From Verrucomicrobiota bacterium (GTDB taxonomy: Bacteria; Verrucomicrobiota; Verrucomicrobiia; Verrucomicrobiales; DEV007): a DNA stretch of 64,000 nt. Below the pieces are notes generated by a model. That model did not search any database and was not told the origin of the DNA. It was given only the letters and a program-made list of their open reading frames with translations. The stretch spans positions 1-64,000 of the forward strand of contig DAOUQC010000009.1 in assembly GCA_030625775.1 (NCBI GenBank). The letters are read 5' to 3'. The translations under genes were made by a program, and so were the position numbers. Shown piece after piece: positions 19,201 through 26,206 of the stretch (position 1 is its first letter; each line of letters starts with the position of its first letter).

Positions 19201-19610
19201 AATCAAAAGATTTTAATGCCAAATACTTTCTGGCCTCTGACGGAGTCACCGCCTTCCTCATGAGTTGTTACGGCGGTCAGCCTGGAATGGCAGCTTATCT
19301 GATCGAGCAGGGAGCTGATTTGAAAAAAATGGACGGTCGGGGCCGGGGAGCCCTCCATGCCGTGGTGACCTCTAAGTGGACTCCTCCCAAGAAAAGGCTG
19401 GAAACCCTTAAGTGGTTGCTGGAACAAGGACTCAATGCCAATGAACCCAATGCAAAAAACGGGGATCACCCCCTCGATGCCGCAGCCAGAAATGCTTCTA
19501 CCGAAATCATCAAGCTGCTACTGGATCACGGAGCTGAAAAAAACAAATCTGCCCACGACATTGCCGTGAAAGCCAAGCGCAATGAGGCAATTCTAAGATT
19601 GCTGAAATAG
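16254..19610 (+). CDS. Large exported ankyrin-repeat protein
   Basis: The ATG at 16254 gives a 1118-residue protein with a signal peptide (MKLLASVLAILLTVPLTLFS); an in-frame ATG 87 bases upstream would bury this signal, so I reject it. Almost the whole mature protein is ankyrin repeats, with more than twenty units of the G.TALHLA...LLLE.GADPN type (for example GETPLTLALQAQRINSVIHL and GGTALHLALEKANPELVDLL). There is an irregular linker near residues 610-640 and a Pro/Asp-rich insertion at about 855-880 (SDNPDKGSEQDPDPFAEKD). Ankyrin repeats are protein-binding scaffolds. Its export suggests an envelope or periplasmic scaffold; the partner is unknown. It stands alone, flanked by related palindromes. 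Confidence 0.9.
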   Translation: MKLLASVLAILLTVPLTLFSQGDEKSVAAAQLLQAVEAKDHPVIEQLLKQGVDPNKAWTDPKKDYHKSVLHIAIDEGDHKTIKLLLDGGADVWAEGQNGWPAFFWASDEDKQDTLKFLVDYGIDINGANSDGETLLSYSFQRGSIAEVRFLLELGADPNLQDKDGKTAFMCLINSGTGGSKKSTKISTERLKLFIKHNANLNLQDKQGQTALMRALQNDFDTYEAKALLKVGADVRIRDHQGRDALMIALDNWRSRELTPGILEQNPDLTIVDQDGNTVLLVALKAGEAELAEKLIKAGAQMNIANKAGQTTLHLAASHYDLELIKQLLKQKADPHAVDEDGNNPIHYMCRFLSNARLDPEMVGEVFYTLKKTKINLKLPNSNGDTPLHRAAANNPLMVQLLLENGADVEALNLKGETPLTLALQAQRINSVIHLLKHGADANTQNKGGGTALHLALEKANPELVDLLMKAGANPNLTRKDGTLPLHLAVKAYQARLLLPETYSKLVTTMLEATRNPSLPDTDGITALMWLAASNRSDLLTKLIAKAANLDSQATDGRTAAMWAAVSGAEHSLATLKNAGANMAIKDKAGRSVEDWIQLGPTNSQSTPLLRKTKISNQKPESPADAVALGDKTYLKDWLAKNPDKIDGADTELPLLQFAAMHGRTSIVKMLLDAGANPKLQSESGTQALHWAVANGHVEVVKRLLETDTLVNALSSGFAANTLTLAIRNGHDDIYLMLIKKGANPRINSGLMLLSAMQTGSMEQLKMLLAHGADPLQNFDENSDTAISHAGQVGKPIFLEALLKKLPKKLTKARQKRFDRSLTKAMYNACLYGRGEMVRYLINSLDIDPNLKFSDNPDKGSEQDPDPFAEKDPFGSPENLNKYSPFSLMVAHNQPETVRFLLESGARMQGLTRNQDNPFIRALENNYSDMVDLLLEYKTPLELHAEYDGETPLMNVARLGNLAQAKRLIAAGAKVNTVSLLDESKDFNAKYFLASDGVTAFLMSCYGGQPGMAAYLIEQGADLKKMDGRGRGALHAVVTSKWTPPKKRLETLKWLLEQGLNANEPNAKNGDHPLDAAARNASTEIIKLLLDHGAEKNKSAHDIAVKAKRNEAILRLLK

Positions 19611-19698
19611 GAAAGCGGGCTTCCTGAATGTAAAATGGATTGCCCCTCCGTTTCGTCGCTTTCCCCCAAACCTCACATATAAAAACACCGCCCCCCTC

Positions 19699-19717
19699 TA
19701 CGCAATGGCATTGTGTT
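19699..19717. repeat. Diverged copy of the AACGCAATG palindrome
   Basis: TACGCAATG-G-CATTGTGTT has one mismatch within the 8-bp arms. It matches the palindrome at 16201-16219 on the other side of the ankyrin gene. Here it lies between convergent genes. Confidence 0.5.
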
Positions 19718-19746
19718 TTACATACCACCTTCCTTTGCAGTCACCT

Positions 19747-20562
19747 TCACTCTGCCTTGACGAACACAGTAATGATTTCACTGGTTCCGGGGTAGTCATG
19801 ATCCACCGAACAGTGATAAGCCAAACACAAACGATCACCAATCACTGCCATTGAAAGGTGTGAATTCCAATCCGCAGGGGCATCCATTACACGCTGCACA
19901 GTTTTCCCACTACCCGGCACCATGCTGCTCAACACCATCTCATACTCCTGCCCCTTCTTTTTTGGCTCCCTTGCCCAGGCGACCCAGAACCTGCCCTTTG
20001 CATACACCACATTGGAGGCCGTGGGGAAATCGTAAATCGTAGCCGGCTCGCCAATCAGAAAACGTTCCGGTTTGGCAAAACCCTCACGGGGGAAAAGATA
20101 AAGGAAAAAATCCTTCGGCCCCTCATCCAACTCTTCACTCGAATGCTTCAAGGCAACTGCAATGTGATTGGGCGTGATGCAGGAACCTTCTACCATGGTG
20201 ACCACGGAATCCGTTGGCCACGCCAATGCCAACGTCTGTTTTTTTCCTCCCGGCAGAGAGATCACGGCATTTGGTTTCGTATTATTAAATCGATCCACGT
20301 TAATCACCGACTTTTTCACAGGTTTACTTTTGACCAAATGCCTCGGTGCCAGCAAACGTCCCTCCGGAGTAAACAGCATACGGAAAACCGGATGATCCCC
20401 CTCTAAATAATTATAACCAATAGAATTGGTGTTAAAATAAATCGCAAAATTCCCCGACTCGATCAACACCCTCGGATGCACATCCCCTAGCGGATCAGAA
20501 TGCGCCCGGACAGCCTCGGAAAGAAAAACCCAACAACAGATGGCTAAGGCGATTTTTTGCAC
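19747..20562 (-). CDS. Hypothetical exported protein, possibly beta-propeller-like
   Basis: The 271-residue protein has a signal peptide (MQKIALAICCWVFLSEAVRAH). The mature part is rich in alternating beta-strand patterns, with recurring small units such as NFAIYFNTNSIGYNY, KFWVAWAREPKKKG-type strands and RLCLAYHCSVDHDYPG, suggesting a BNR-like or propeller fold. I do not recognise a family and assign no function. It runs towards the ankyrin gene and lies downstream of the Rrf2 regulator on the same strand with a gap of about 110 bp, so co-transcription with the regulator is possible. Confidence 0.7.
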   Translation of the reverse strand: MQKIALAICCWVFLSEAVRAHSDPLGDVHPRVLIESGNFAIYFNTNSIGYNYLEGDHPVFRMLFTPEGRLLAPRHLVKSKPVKKSVINVDRFNNTKPNAVISLPGGKKQTLALAWPTDSVVTMVEGSCITPNHIAVALKHSSEELDEGPKDFFLYLFPREGFAKPERFLIGEPATIYDFPTASNVVYAKGRFWVAWAREPKKKGQEYEMVLSSMVPGSGKTVQRVMDAPADWNSHLSMAVIGDRLCLAYHCSVDHDYPGTSEIITVFVKAE

Positions 20563-20670
20563 AAAGCCAGGTTATCCAGAACTCATTTTGGGGACAAGAC
20601 TAAATTCTCAACCATGGGAGAGTCCCTCCAAAAGCTCAAACCTCGATTCCTCCACCTGCCAAAAATTGAA

Positions 20671-21117
20671 CTACGAATCAGCGTGCAGCTTTTTGATAAC
20701 CCCAACTGGTAGTTTTCCCACCGTATCCTGAAGATTGGTACTATCTGCCCACTCGCGAAAATCGTCTGCGACCCCCACCAGAGAATCATGGAGTGGACAG
20801 GGATGTTCGCTATTACATGCCCCCCAACCAAAAGCGCAGCGATTTAGATCGGGATAGGCATCAACCGCTTTGAGGATATCAGAAAAAGGAATTTCCGAAG
20901 GATTGCGGGCAAGGGCAAATCCTCCGCCCAGGCCTTTCCGGGAGACCAACAGGTCAGCGAGAACCAGGCGGCGCAAAACTTTTGATAAATAATGACTGGG
21001 AACTCCGCTACCTCTCGAGAGATCTTTAGCGCAAACCGAAGCATCGGGCGACTCATTCACCAGCCAAACCATGGCTCGAAGGGCGTATTCCGAAGTCTGG
21101 GACAAAAATGGATGCAT
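20671..21117 (-). CDS. Rrf2-family transcriptional regulator, NsrR-like
   Basis: The 148-residue protein has an N-terminal winged helix (SQTSEYALRAMVWLV, then the recognition segment SGVPSHYLSKVLRRLVLADLL and the wing SRKGLGGGFALAR), the hallmark of Rrf2 proteins. Three cysteines, C94, C101 and C107 (CAFGWGAC and HPC), sit where NsrR, IscR and RirA bind their Fe-S cluster. It is divergent from a nitric-oxide-reductase-type operon, with a palindromic operator candidate between them. By known family biology it most likely senses NO through the cluster and represses the operon. The Cys spacing (x6, x5) is not identical to the spacing I recall for E. coli NsrR (x4, x5), so the exact ligand is uncertain. 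Confidence 0.88.
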   Translation of the reverse strand: MHPFLSQTSEYALRAMVWLVNESPDASVCAKDLSRGSGVPSHYLSKVLRRLVLADLLVSRKGLGGGFALARNPSEIPFSDILKAVDAYPDLNRCAFGWGACNSEHPCPLHDSLVGVADDFREWADSTNLQDTVGKLPVGVIKKLHADS

Positions 21118-21209
21118 CTATAAGAATCTCTGCAGCGTTATCTTTCTTTGGAGAGTTCATGGAGTGCAATGATTGCCCCACTTTTTTGAATTTCGCTGTT
21201 TCTTTTGGA

Positions 21210-21244
21210 TTGACAACTCTTTTAATAGACATAAATGTCCATTA
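21210..21244 (+). promoter_or_regulatory. Promoter and Rrf2-type operator of the nitric oxide reductase operon
   Basis: A perfect TTGACA (-35) lies at 21210-21215. Overlapping where the -10 would fall is a 22-bp palindrome, 21223-21244: arms TAATAGACAT and ATGTCCATTA match at 9 of 10 positions across an AA spacer. It sits 26 bp before the first operon gene and about 105 bp from the start of the divergent Rrf2 gene. Repression by the Rrf2 protein, relieved by NO, is the inferred mechanism. No copy is visible upstream of nirE or nirS. Confidence 0.65.
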
Positions 21245-21269
21245 TTGATATCCGGATTAAAAAACCTGC

Positions 21270-22733
21270 ATGTCCACTAATTTAACAGAGGTAAATCTTG
21301 AGCCATCCACTGAAGTGATCACTTCATCGATGGACTCGGGAGCACTTGCAAAGGTGGTGCCACAAAGTGCCCGGCACTGGATTGGTCTTTCTCTAGGGGT
21401 ATTGGTTCTCGCCGGGCTATTTGCCTTGGCAGTAGTGATTGGCCGTATGCCTCCATTTGATCGTTTTGTCACAGATCCACTTTTTTTCAAACGCTGCCTG
21501 GTGGGGCATGTGAATATGTCACTGGTGGTATGGTTCTACTCTTTTTTTGTAGGATTGCTATTTCTGATGCCGAGCGGGCAAAATGCCGGATGGTTGCGCC
21601 GACAAGCCGCAACCGTAGCGCTTGTGGGCGTCCTTATGATGTTGGTGGGCGCAATCATTCCAGGCACCCAACCGATTCTTTCAAATTATGTGCCCACTAT
21701 TGATCACTGGCTCTTCCGATCCGGGCAGATTGTTTTTGGTATCGGCATTCTCCTCGGCCTGTTGGACATACGCCTCTTCCAAGCACCCCGTCCGGGCAAT
21801 ACAATGGCATTCAGCATGCCGGCCGCTACACAGGAAGGTCTACATATAGCCGTGATTGCTTTTGGGCTTGCCGCGATGACTTTGGGGATATCCTTTTTCA
21901 ATCGCCCTATCGGTGTAGGGGTCGACGTGTTTTATGAGCTGGTGATATGGGGAACCGGTCACCTCTTGCAATTGGTGTCCACTATCGCCATGATCTCGGT
22001 CTGGATCATTTTACTCACCCGGGTCATCGGTAGATCTCCAGTAAGTGGAAGAGGAGCTCGCATTCTTTTCTGGGCCATGCTTTTGCCATGGGTTTACGCC
22101 CCCTTTCTTGCCATGCAGGGAACAACCACCAGCACCTACCGGGGCGGCTTCACCCACCTGATGCAATGGTGCATTTTCCCTGTAACGACAATTTTTCTCA
22201 TCCTCTGTATCAAGAGTGTGGTGCACGCCTGGCGAGAGGGAATCATAAATCGCAAAATTCTGGCTGATCCCTGTTTTACCGGGTTTGCAGTGAGTGCGGG
22301 CCTTACTTTACTTGGTTTTGGACTCGGGGCAGCCATCCGTGGCTCCAATACTATGGTTCCCGCCCACTACCACGCTTCAGTTGGTGCGATCACCGTGGCT
22401 TTCATGGCCGTAACGGGGCCGATCCTGAAAGCCTTCGATTTTTCCCTGGGCACAAAAAAATTGCGCCGTGCTTTTGCATGGCAGCCTGCACTTTATGGAA
22501 TCGGAATGCTCCTGTTTGCAGCAGGATTCGGATTTGCAGGTAGCCACGGGATGGGGCGGAAAGTTTATGGGGCGGAACAGGCCGAGCGGGGATTTGCCGA
22601 AACGGTTGGACTTGGAATTATGGGGGTGGGTGGTCTGATCGCCATCGCGGGAGGTTTGCTTTTCCTATGGATTGCGGGTGCCGCCTGGTGGCGGGGATCC
22701 ACAAAAAAAACACAAATACAACGACGACCTTAG
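21270..22733 (+). CDS. Haem-copper oxidase subunit I-like membrane protein lacking the CuB histidine pair
   Basis: The 487-residue protein has about 12 membrane spans. It aligns with the catalytic subunit encoded at 23470-25209: H80 (GHVNMSLVVWF) for the low-spin haem, H231 in WGTGHLLQ, and H366 and H368 in PAHYHAS for the two haems; both also share the late motif LGIMGVGGLIA. The helix VII His-His pair that completes the CuB/FeB site is missing (the region reads LLPWVYAPFLAMQG), and the H+4 position of helix VI is Leu instead of Tyr. It may therefore bind two haems but no normal binuclear centre. It is the first gene of the operon. A membrane protein gene called orf1 belongs to norSY clusters of ammonia oxidisers and could be the counterpart; I cannot verify that. 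Confidence 0.8.
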   Translation: MSTNLTEVNLEPSTEVITSSMDSGALAKVVPQSARHWIGLSLGVLVLAGLFALAVVIGRMPPFDRFVTDPLFFKRCLVGHVNMSLVVWFYSFFVGLLFLMPSGQNAGWLRRQAATVALVGVLMMLVGAIIPGTQPILSNYVPTIDHWLFRSGQIVFGIGILLGLLDIRLFQAPRPGNTMAFSMPAATQEGLHIAVIAFGLAAMTLGISFFNRPIGVGVDVFYELVIWGTGHLLQLVSTIAMISVWIILLTRVIGRSPVSGRGARILFWAMLLPWVYAPFLAMQGTTTSTYRGGFTHLMQWCIFPVTTIFLILCIKSVVHAWREGIINRKILADPCFTGFAVSAGLTLLGFGLGAAIRGSNTMVPAHYHASVGAITVAFMAVTGPILKAFDFSLGTKKLRRAFAWQPALYGIGMLLFAAGFGFAGSHGMGRKVYGAEQAERGFAETVGLGIMGVGGLIAIAGGLLFLWIAGAAWWRGSTKKTQIQRRP

Positions 22734-22756
22734 TGTCGGTGAATCAAGCTAATACT

Positions 22757-22912
22757 ATGATCCCAGAAAAACCTGATAAAAAACATTGGCTTCAAAAGCT
22801 CATGGACAACCCGTGGATCCTATTGGTTCTGGGTGTCGTGGTTCCAACCCTTTCATACACTGTATGGGGATGGATTGAACTTCTAATGATAACAGAAGCA
22901 AAACTCCCTTAA
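22757..22912 (+). CDS. Small single-span membrane protein of the oxidoreductase operon
   Basis: The ATG at 22757 gives 51 residues beginning MIPEKPDKKHW, with a single hydrophobic span (WILLVLGVVVPTLSYTVWGW) and a short polar end. It lies 23 bp after the first haem-copper gene and 17 bp before subunit II, so it is clearly part of the operon. Small one-helix accessory subunits are common in haem-copper oxidases (for example subunit IIa in ba3). This is a plausible analogue, but there is no recognisable sequence family. A longer upstream start in frame would only add an overlapping polar stretch. Confidence 0.7.
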   Translation: MIPEKPDKKHWLQKLMDNPWILLVLGVVVPTLSYTVWGWIELLMITEAKLP

Positions 22913-22929
22913 TTCTACAAAAAAAGACA

Positions 22930-23457
22930 ATGAGTATCTCTCCACCACCTGATGATTGGTTCAAAGCACCCCACGGCAATGAAAAGCTCTGGCTGGGGCT
23001 GGCGATCGCCTGGTGTATTGTGATGTCGATTGCGATGCCTTACTGGCACTTCGTAGGAAAACAAAACAGTACCGGCGAATCCTACAAAGTTACACCTAAA
23101 GACTTCATCGCCCGGGTTCAGGAATTCGTGAAAACGAATCAAGTCGGCACGATGAACAACTTTCCTGTAGTAGAGGGAACCCCTGGGGGTGACATCTACA
23201 TGCAAGGCCAAATGTGGCTCTGGTATCCAGTTCTCAAACTGAAAAAAAACCAGACCTACCGCCTACACCTTTCGTCGATTGATCTGCAGCACGGGCTGTC
23301 TATCCAACCGCTGAACATGAACTTTCATGTATTGCCCGGATATGACCACGTGCTGACTATCACTCCGACGAGTTCAGGAGAATTCCCTCTTATATGTAAT
23401 GAGTTTTGCGGAATCGGCCACCATACGATGGCCGGCCGGATTATTGTTGAAGATTAA
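22930..23457 (+). CDS. Haem-copper reductase subunit II with CuA centre (NorS-like)
   Basis: The 175-residue protein has one N-terminal span (about 20-42) and a periplasmic cupredoxin domain. The CuA site is complete: H121, then C156-N-E158-F-C160, H164 and M167, with the canonical 35-residue distance between H121 and C156. It accepts electrons from a periplasmic donor and passes them to subunit I. A short single-span subunit II is typical of B-type oxygen reductases and of the CuA-containing NO reductase sNOR (NorS of norSY clusters). It sits immediately upstream of the catalytic subunit with a 12-bp gap. Confidence 0.9.
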   Translation: MSISPPPDDWFKAPHGNEKLWLGLAIAWCIVMSIAMPYWHFVGKQNSTGESYKVTPKDFIARVQEFVKTNQVGTMNNFPVVEGTPGGDIYMQGQMWLWYPVLKLKKNQTYRLHLSSIDLQHGLSIQPLNMNFHVLPGYDHVLTITPTSSGEFPLICNEFCGIGHHTMAGRIIVED

Positions 23458-23469
23458 CAAAAGATTTCG

Positions 23470-25209
23470 ATGTCAGAAAATAACACAAGTGAAACGTCAG
23501 ATTCAGGATCCAGCGGAAATTACCTGAATAACAATATGCGGACCTGCGATACCACGGGTTTACCCGTGTGCATGGTTGCCCAGAAATTCATCAAGCTGCA
23601 TGCTGTGCTAGCAGTTGTATTTCTGCTGGTAGGTGCCTGCGCGGCACTCCTGCTAGCCCTTACCCGGTGGCCGGCAGTTCATCTACTCAATCAGGTTTGG
23701 TACTACCGTGTGCTTACGCTGCATGGTCTCAACATGCTGATTTTCTGGATCCTGTTTTTTGAGATAGCTGTTCTCTATTTTGTGGGAACAAGCTTGCTGA
23801 ACACACGATTAGCATCGGCTAAAACAGCTTGGGCGGGCTTCCTCCTCATGTTCGTAGGGGCGATTCTCACCAATGTAGCCATCATGCAAGGGAGAAGTGA
23901 TGTACTCATGACCTCCTATGTACCACTGAAGGCATCCCCGATGTTCTACTTTGGAATCATTCTGGTGGCAGTCGGCACATTGATAGGTGTGATCAATTTT
24001 TTCTGCACGATTTACATCGCCAAAAGGGATAAAACCTATAAAGGATCTGTTCCGCTAGTCGTGTTCGGTGGAATCGCCGCAGCGATCATTGCTGTAGTGA
24101 CTCTTCTGCACGGTGCTGCAGTCATGATACCCACTTGGATGTGGGCCATGGGGTGGATCGATAATATTGATCCAGCCTGGTACCGGATTGTCTGGTGGGG
24201 CCTGGGACACAACTCACAGCAGGTCAATGTCTGCGCCATGGTGGCCGTCTGGTATTTCCTCGCAACCGTCACCGTAGGAGCCAAACCTCTCAACCAGGCC
24301 GTATGCCGGGGAGCCTTTGTTCTTTACATCCTGTTCATCAACCTCGCAGCGGCCCACCATCTTCTGGTGGATCCAGGTGTAGGTGCCGGTTGGAAAATTT
24401 GGAATACCTCATACGCCATGTATCTGGCAGTATTGGCTTCCATGATCCACGGATTCACAGTGCCCGCCTCGGTCGAGGTAGGCCTTCGTGCCCATGGTTA
24501 CAATCGGGGACTCTTTGGTTGGCTGGTCGCCGCTCCCTGGAAAAATCCAGGCTTTTCGGGCTTCTTCCTTTCGCTGGTGATCTTTGGATTTGGAGGAGGA
24601 ATTACCGGTGTGGTACTGGGAATCCAACAAATCAATATCATGGCCCACAATACCCTGCGTATTCCCGGTCACTTCCATGTCACCGTGGTGGGCGGAACGA
24701 CCCTAGCTTTCATGGCGCTGACTTACTACGTGGTGCCCCTGGTGTTCCAGAAAGAATTTTATCTCAAGAGCCTGTGCCGTATCCAACCCTATGTTTTTGG
24801 TGGCGGCATTGTCATGATGGCGATGGGAATGTCATTTGCAGGATCCTACGGGGTACCTCGCCGCCATTGGGACATCGATCTGACCGGTGCCCCTTTCACC
24901 TCCAACTTTGATTCCGGTGCTCATACGATGCTGGGAATCATGGGAGTCGGCGGAGTAATCGCTTTCATAGGAGCACTGATGTTTATTCTCCTGGTCGTCT
25001 CAGCGGTATTTTTTGGTAAATCAAATGCTGGAAAAGCAATGAGCGAATGGAATGAGCCTCTGGGTGTTGCCGGAGCTGACGCGGTCGCAGATGATGGCAA
25101 AAGCAATACCCGGGGAACCTTTGTATTGGCCTTGATCTTCCTCGCTTGTTTTGCAATCTACTACTTTGCCAACTGGAAATGGCTGGCGGATGTGTGGGAA
25201 GTCAGATGA
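23470..25209 (+). CDS. Haem-copper family nitric oxide reductase, catalytic subunit I (NorY/sNOR-like)
   Basis: This 579-residue membrane protein has at least 12 spans. Haem and metal ligands are all present: H85 (LHGLNM), H247, the pair H296-H297 (AAHHLLVDPG), and H401 and H403 (IPGHFHVTVVGG). The helix VI sequence is GHNSQQVN: at H247+4, where oxygen reductases carry the His-cross-linked tyrosine, there is Q251. Loss of this tyrosine is the known mark of NO-reducing members. With the CuA subunit before it, a Sco protein after it, an NsrR-like regulator and nirS nearby, NO reduction (2 NO to N2O) is strongly indicated. It is not a classical cNOR (no NorC) or qNOR. Annotation as cytochrome oxidase would be the obvious alternative, but the Tyr loss speaks against oxygen reduction. 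Confidence 0.85.
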   Translation: MSENNTSETSDSGSSGNYLNNNMRTCDTTGLPVCMVAQKFIKLHAVLAVVFLLVGACAALLLALTRWPAVHLLNQVWYYRVLTLHGLNMLIFWILFFEIAVLYFVGTSLLNTRLASAKTAWAGFLLMFVGAILTNVAIMQGRSDVLMTSYVPLKASPMFYFGIILVAVGTLIGVINFFCTIYIAKRDKTYKGSVPLVVFGGIAAAIIAVVTLLHGAAVMIPTWMWAMGWIDNIDPAWYRIVWWGLGHNSQQVNVCAMVAVWYFLATVTVGAKPLNQAVCRGAFVLYILFINLAAAHHLLVDPGVGAGWKIWNTSYAMYLAVLASMIHGFTVPASVEVGLRAHGYNRGLFGWLVAAPWKNPGFSGFFLSLVIFGFGGGITGVVLGIQQINIMAHNTLRIPGHFHVTVVGGTTLAFMALTYYVVPLVFQKEFYLKSLCRIQPYVFGGGIVMMAMGMSFAGSYGVPRRHWDIDLTGAPFTSNFDSGAHTMLGIMGVGGVIAFIGALMFILLVVSAVFFGKSNAGKAMSEWNEPLGVAGADAVADDGKSNTRGTFVLALIFLACFAIYYFANWKWLADVWEVR

Positions 25210-25249
25210 CTTCCCCACTCTCTGCCTTCTGCCTGCTTGAAAACTTACC

Positions 25250-26206
25250 ATGTCTGAAAGTCCTTCTATACGATTAATAGAGCATTTACGGCGTTTTTTT
25301 GAAAACGGAGGATTTGCCGCATTTGCCTTATGTTTACTGCTGGGATTCGACACCCTCTTACTGGGGTTGTTATTGACTCCGGGTGGAGACCACGGCATCG
25401 GAGCATTTGCGGATGAATTGCGGGTATGGTGTTTCGGACTTGATTCGGCAACCGGAAAATTAGAATGGAGTTATGTTTTTTCCATGCTATTCCCCCCCCT
25501 CTTACTGTCCGGAGCGCTCCTTCTTTTCTGGGGCAAACCCGTGCGCCAGATTTTTTCCCAACCGCGCTCCCTGGCCCTGCACCTTCTTCCCGCTCTGATC
25601 CTGGTTGCTGGTTGTGGTGCATCCTTTGCATTTTTGGCAAATCCATCCCAGGGCGACAAGCTGGAATTTCCTGCAGAGGAAATCAGGACGCACCTGCCTA
25701 CACCAAATCTCAATCTAATCAATCAAGCTGGCGAAAAAGTCGATCTGGCTGACATGCGTGGCAAAGTAGTCGTGCTCACCGGGATTTACACTTGCTGCGT
25801 GCAAACCTGCCCATTAATTATCTTGCAGGCAAAATCAGCCATCGCGGATTTGCCGCCGGAGCTTCTCAAAGATCTGCGCTTCGTAGCAGTGACCATGGAC
25901 CCCATTCGTGACACCCCTGAAAAGCTGAAGGAATTTGCGGAAATGCAAGGAATAGCCCCACCTCTCTATCAACTGGTTACGGGGGAGGTTGAGAAAGTTG
26001 AAGCCACTCTGGACGCTATGGGCATTGCTCGGGAACTGGATAAAGAAACCGGCATTATCAGCCATGTTAATCAATTCCTTCTGGTAGACAAAGACGGCAA
26101 AGTTGCCTATCGCCTGGGCTTGGGAGAGCGGCAAAAAAAATGGCTCAGCTCGGCAATGCAGGTTTTGCTCGAAGAAAATGGTGATGAAGAAAGGCTTGTC
26201 CACTGA
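25250..26206 (+). CDS. Sco1/SenC-type copper chaperone with an N-terminal membrane extension
   Basis: The 318-residue protein has three membrane spans in the first 130 residues (about 23-43, 76-95 and 108-130) and a thioredoxin-like Sco domain (about 145-310). The copper ligands are present: C183 and C187 in IYTCCVQTC (CxxxC) and H272 in SHVNQFLLVD. Sco proteins insert copper into the CuA site of subunit II, fitting its place between the catalytic subunit and the next gene, with which it overlaps by one base (TGATG). senC is also part of norSY-senC clusters. The multi-span N-terminal part is longer than the single anchor of usual Sco proteins. Confidence 0.9.
   Translation: MSESPSIRLIEHLRRFFENGGFAAFALCLLLGFDTLLLGLLLTPGGDHGIGAFADELRVWCFGLDSATGKLEWSYVFSMLFPPLLLSGALLLFWGKPVRQIFSQPRSLALHLLPALILVAGCGASFAFLANPSQGDKLEFPAEEIRTHLPTPNLNLINQAGEKVDLADMRGKVVVLTGIYTCCVQTCPLIILQAKSAIADLPPELLKDLRFVAVTMDPIRDTPEKLKEFAEMQGIAPPLYQLVTGEVEKVEATLDAMGIARELDKETGIISHVNQFLLVDKDGKVAYRLGLGERQKKWLSSAMQVLLEENGDEERLVH

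Noticed and set aside
23470..25209. Annotation as a cytochrome c oxidase (oxygen reductase)
   Set aside because: The His-cross-linked Tyr is replaced by Gln251, and the context is denitrification.
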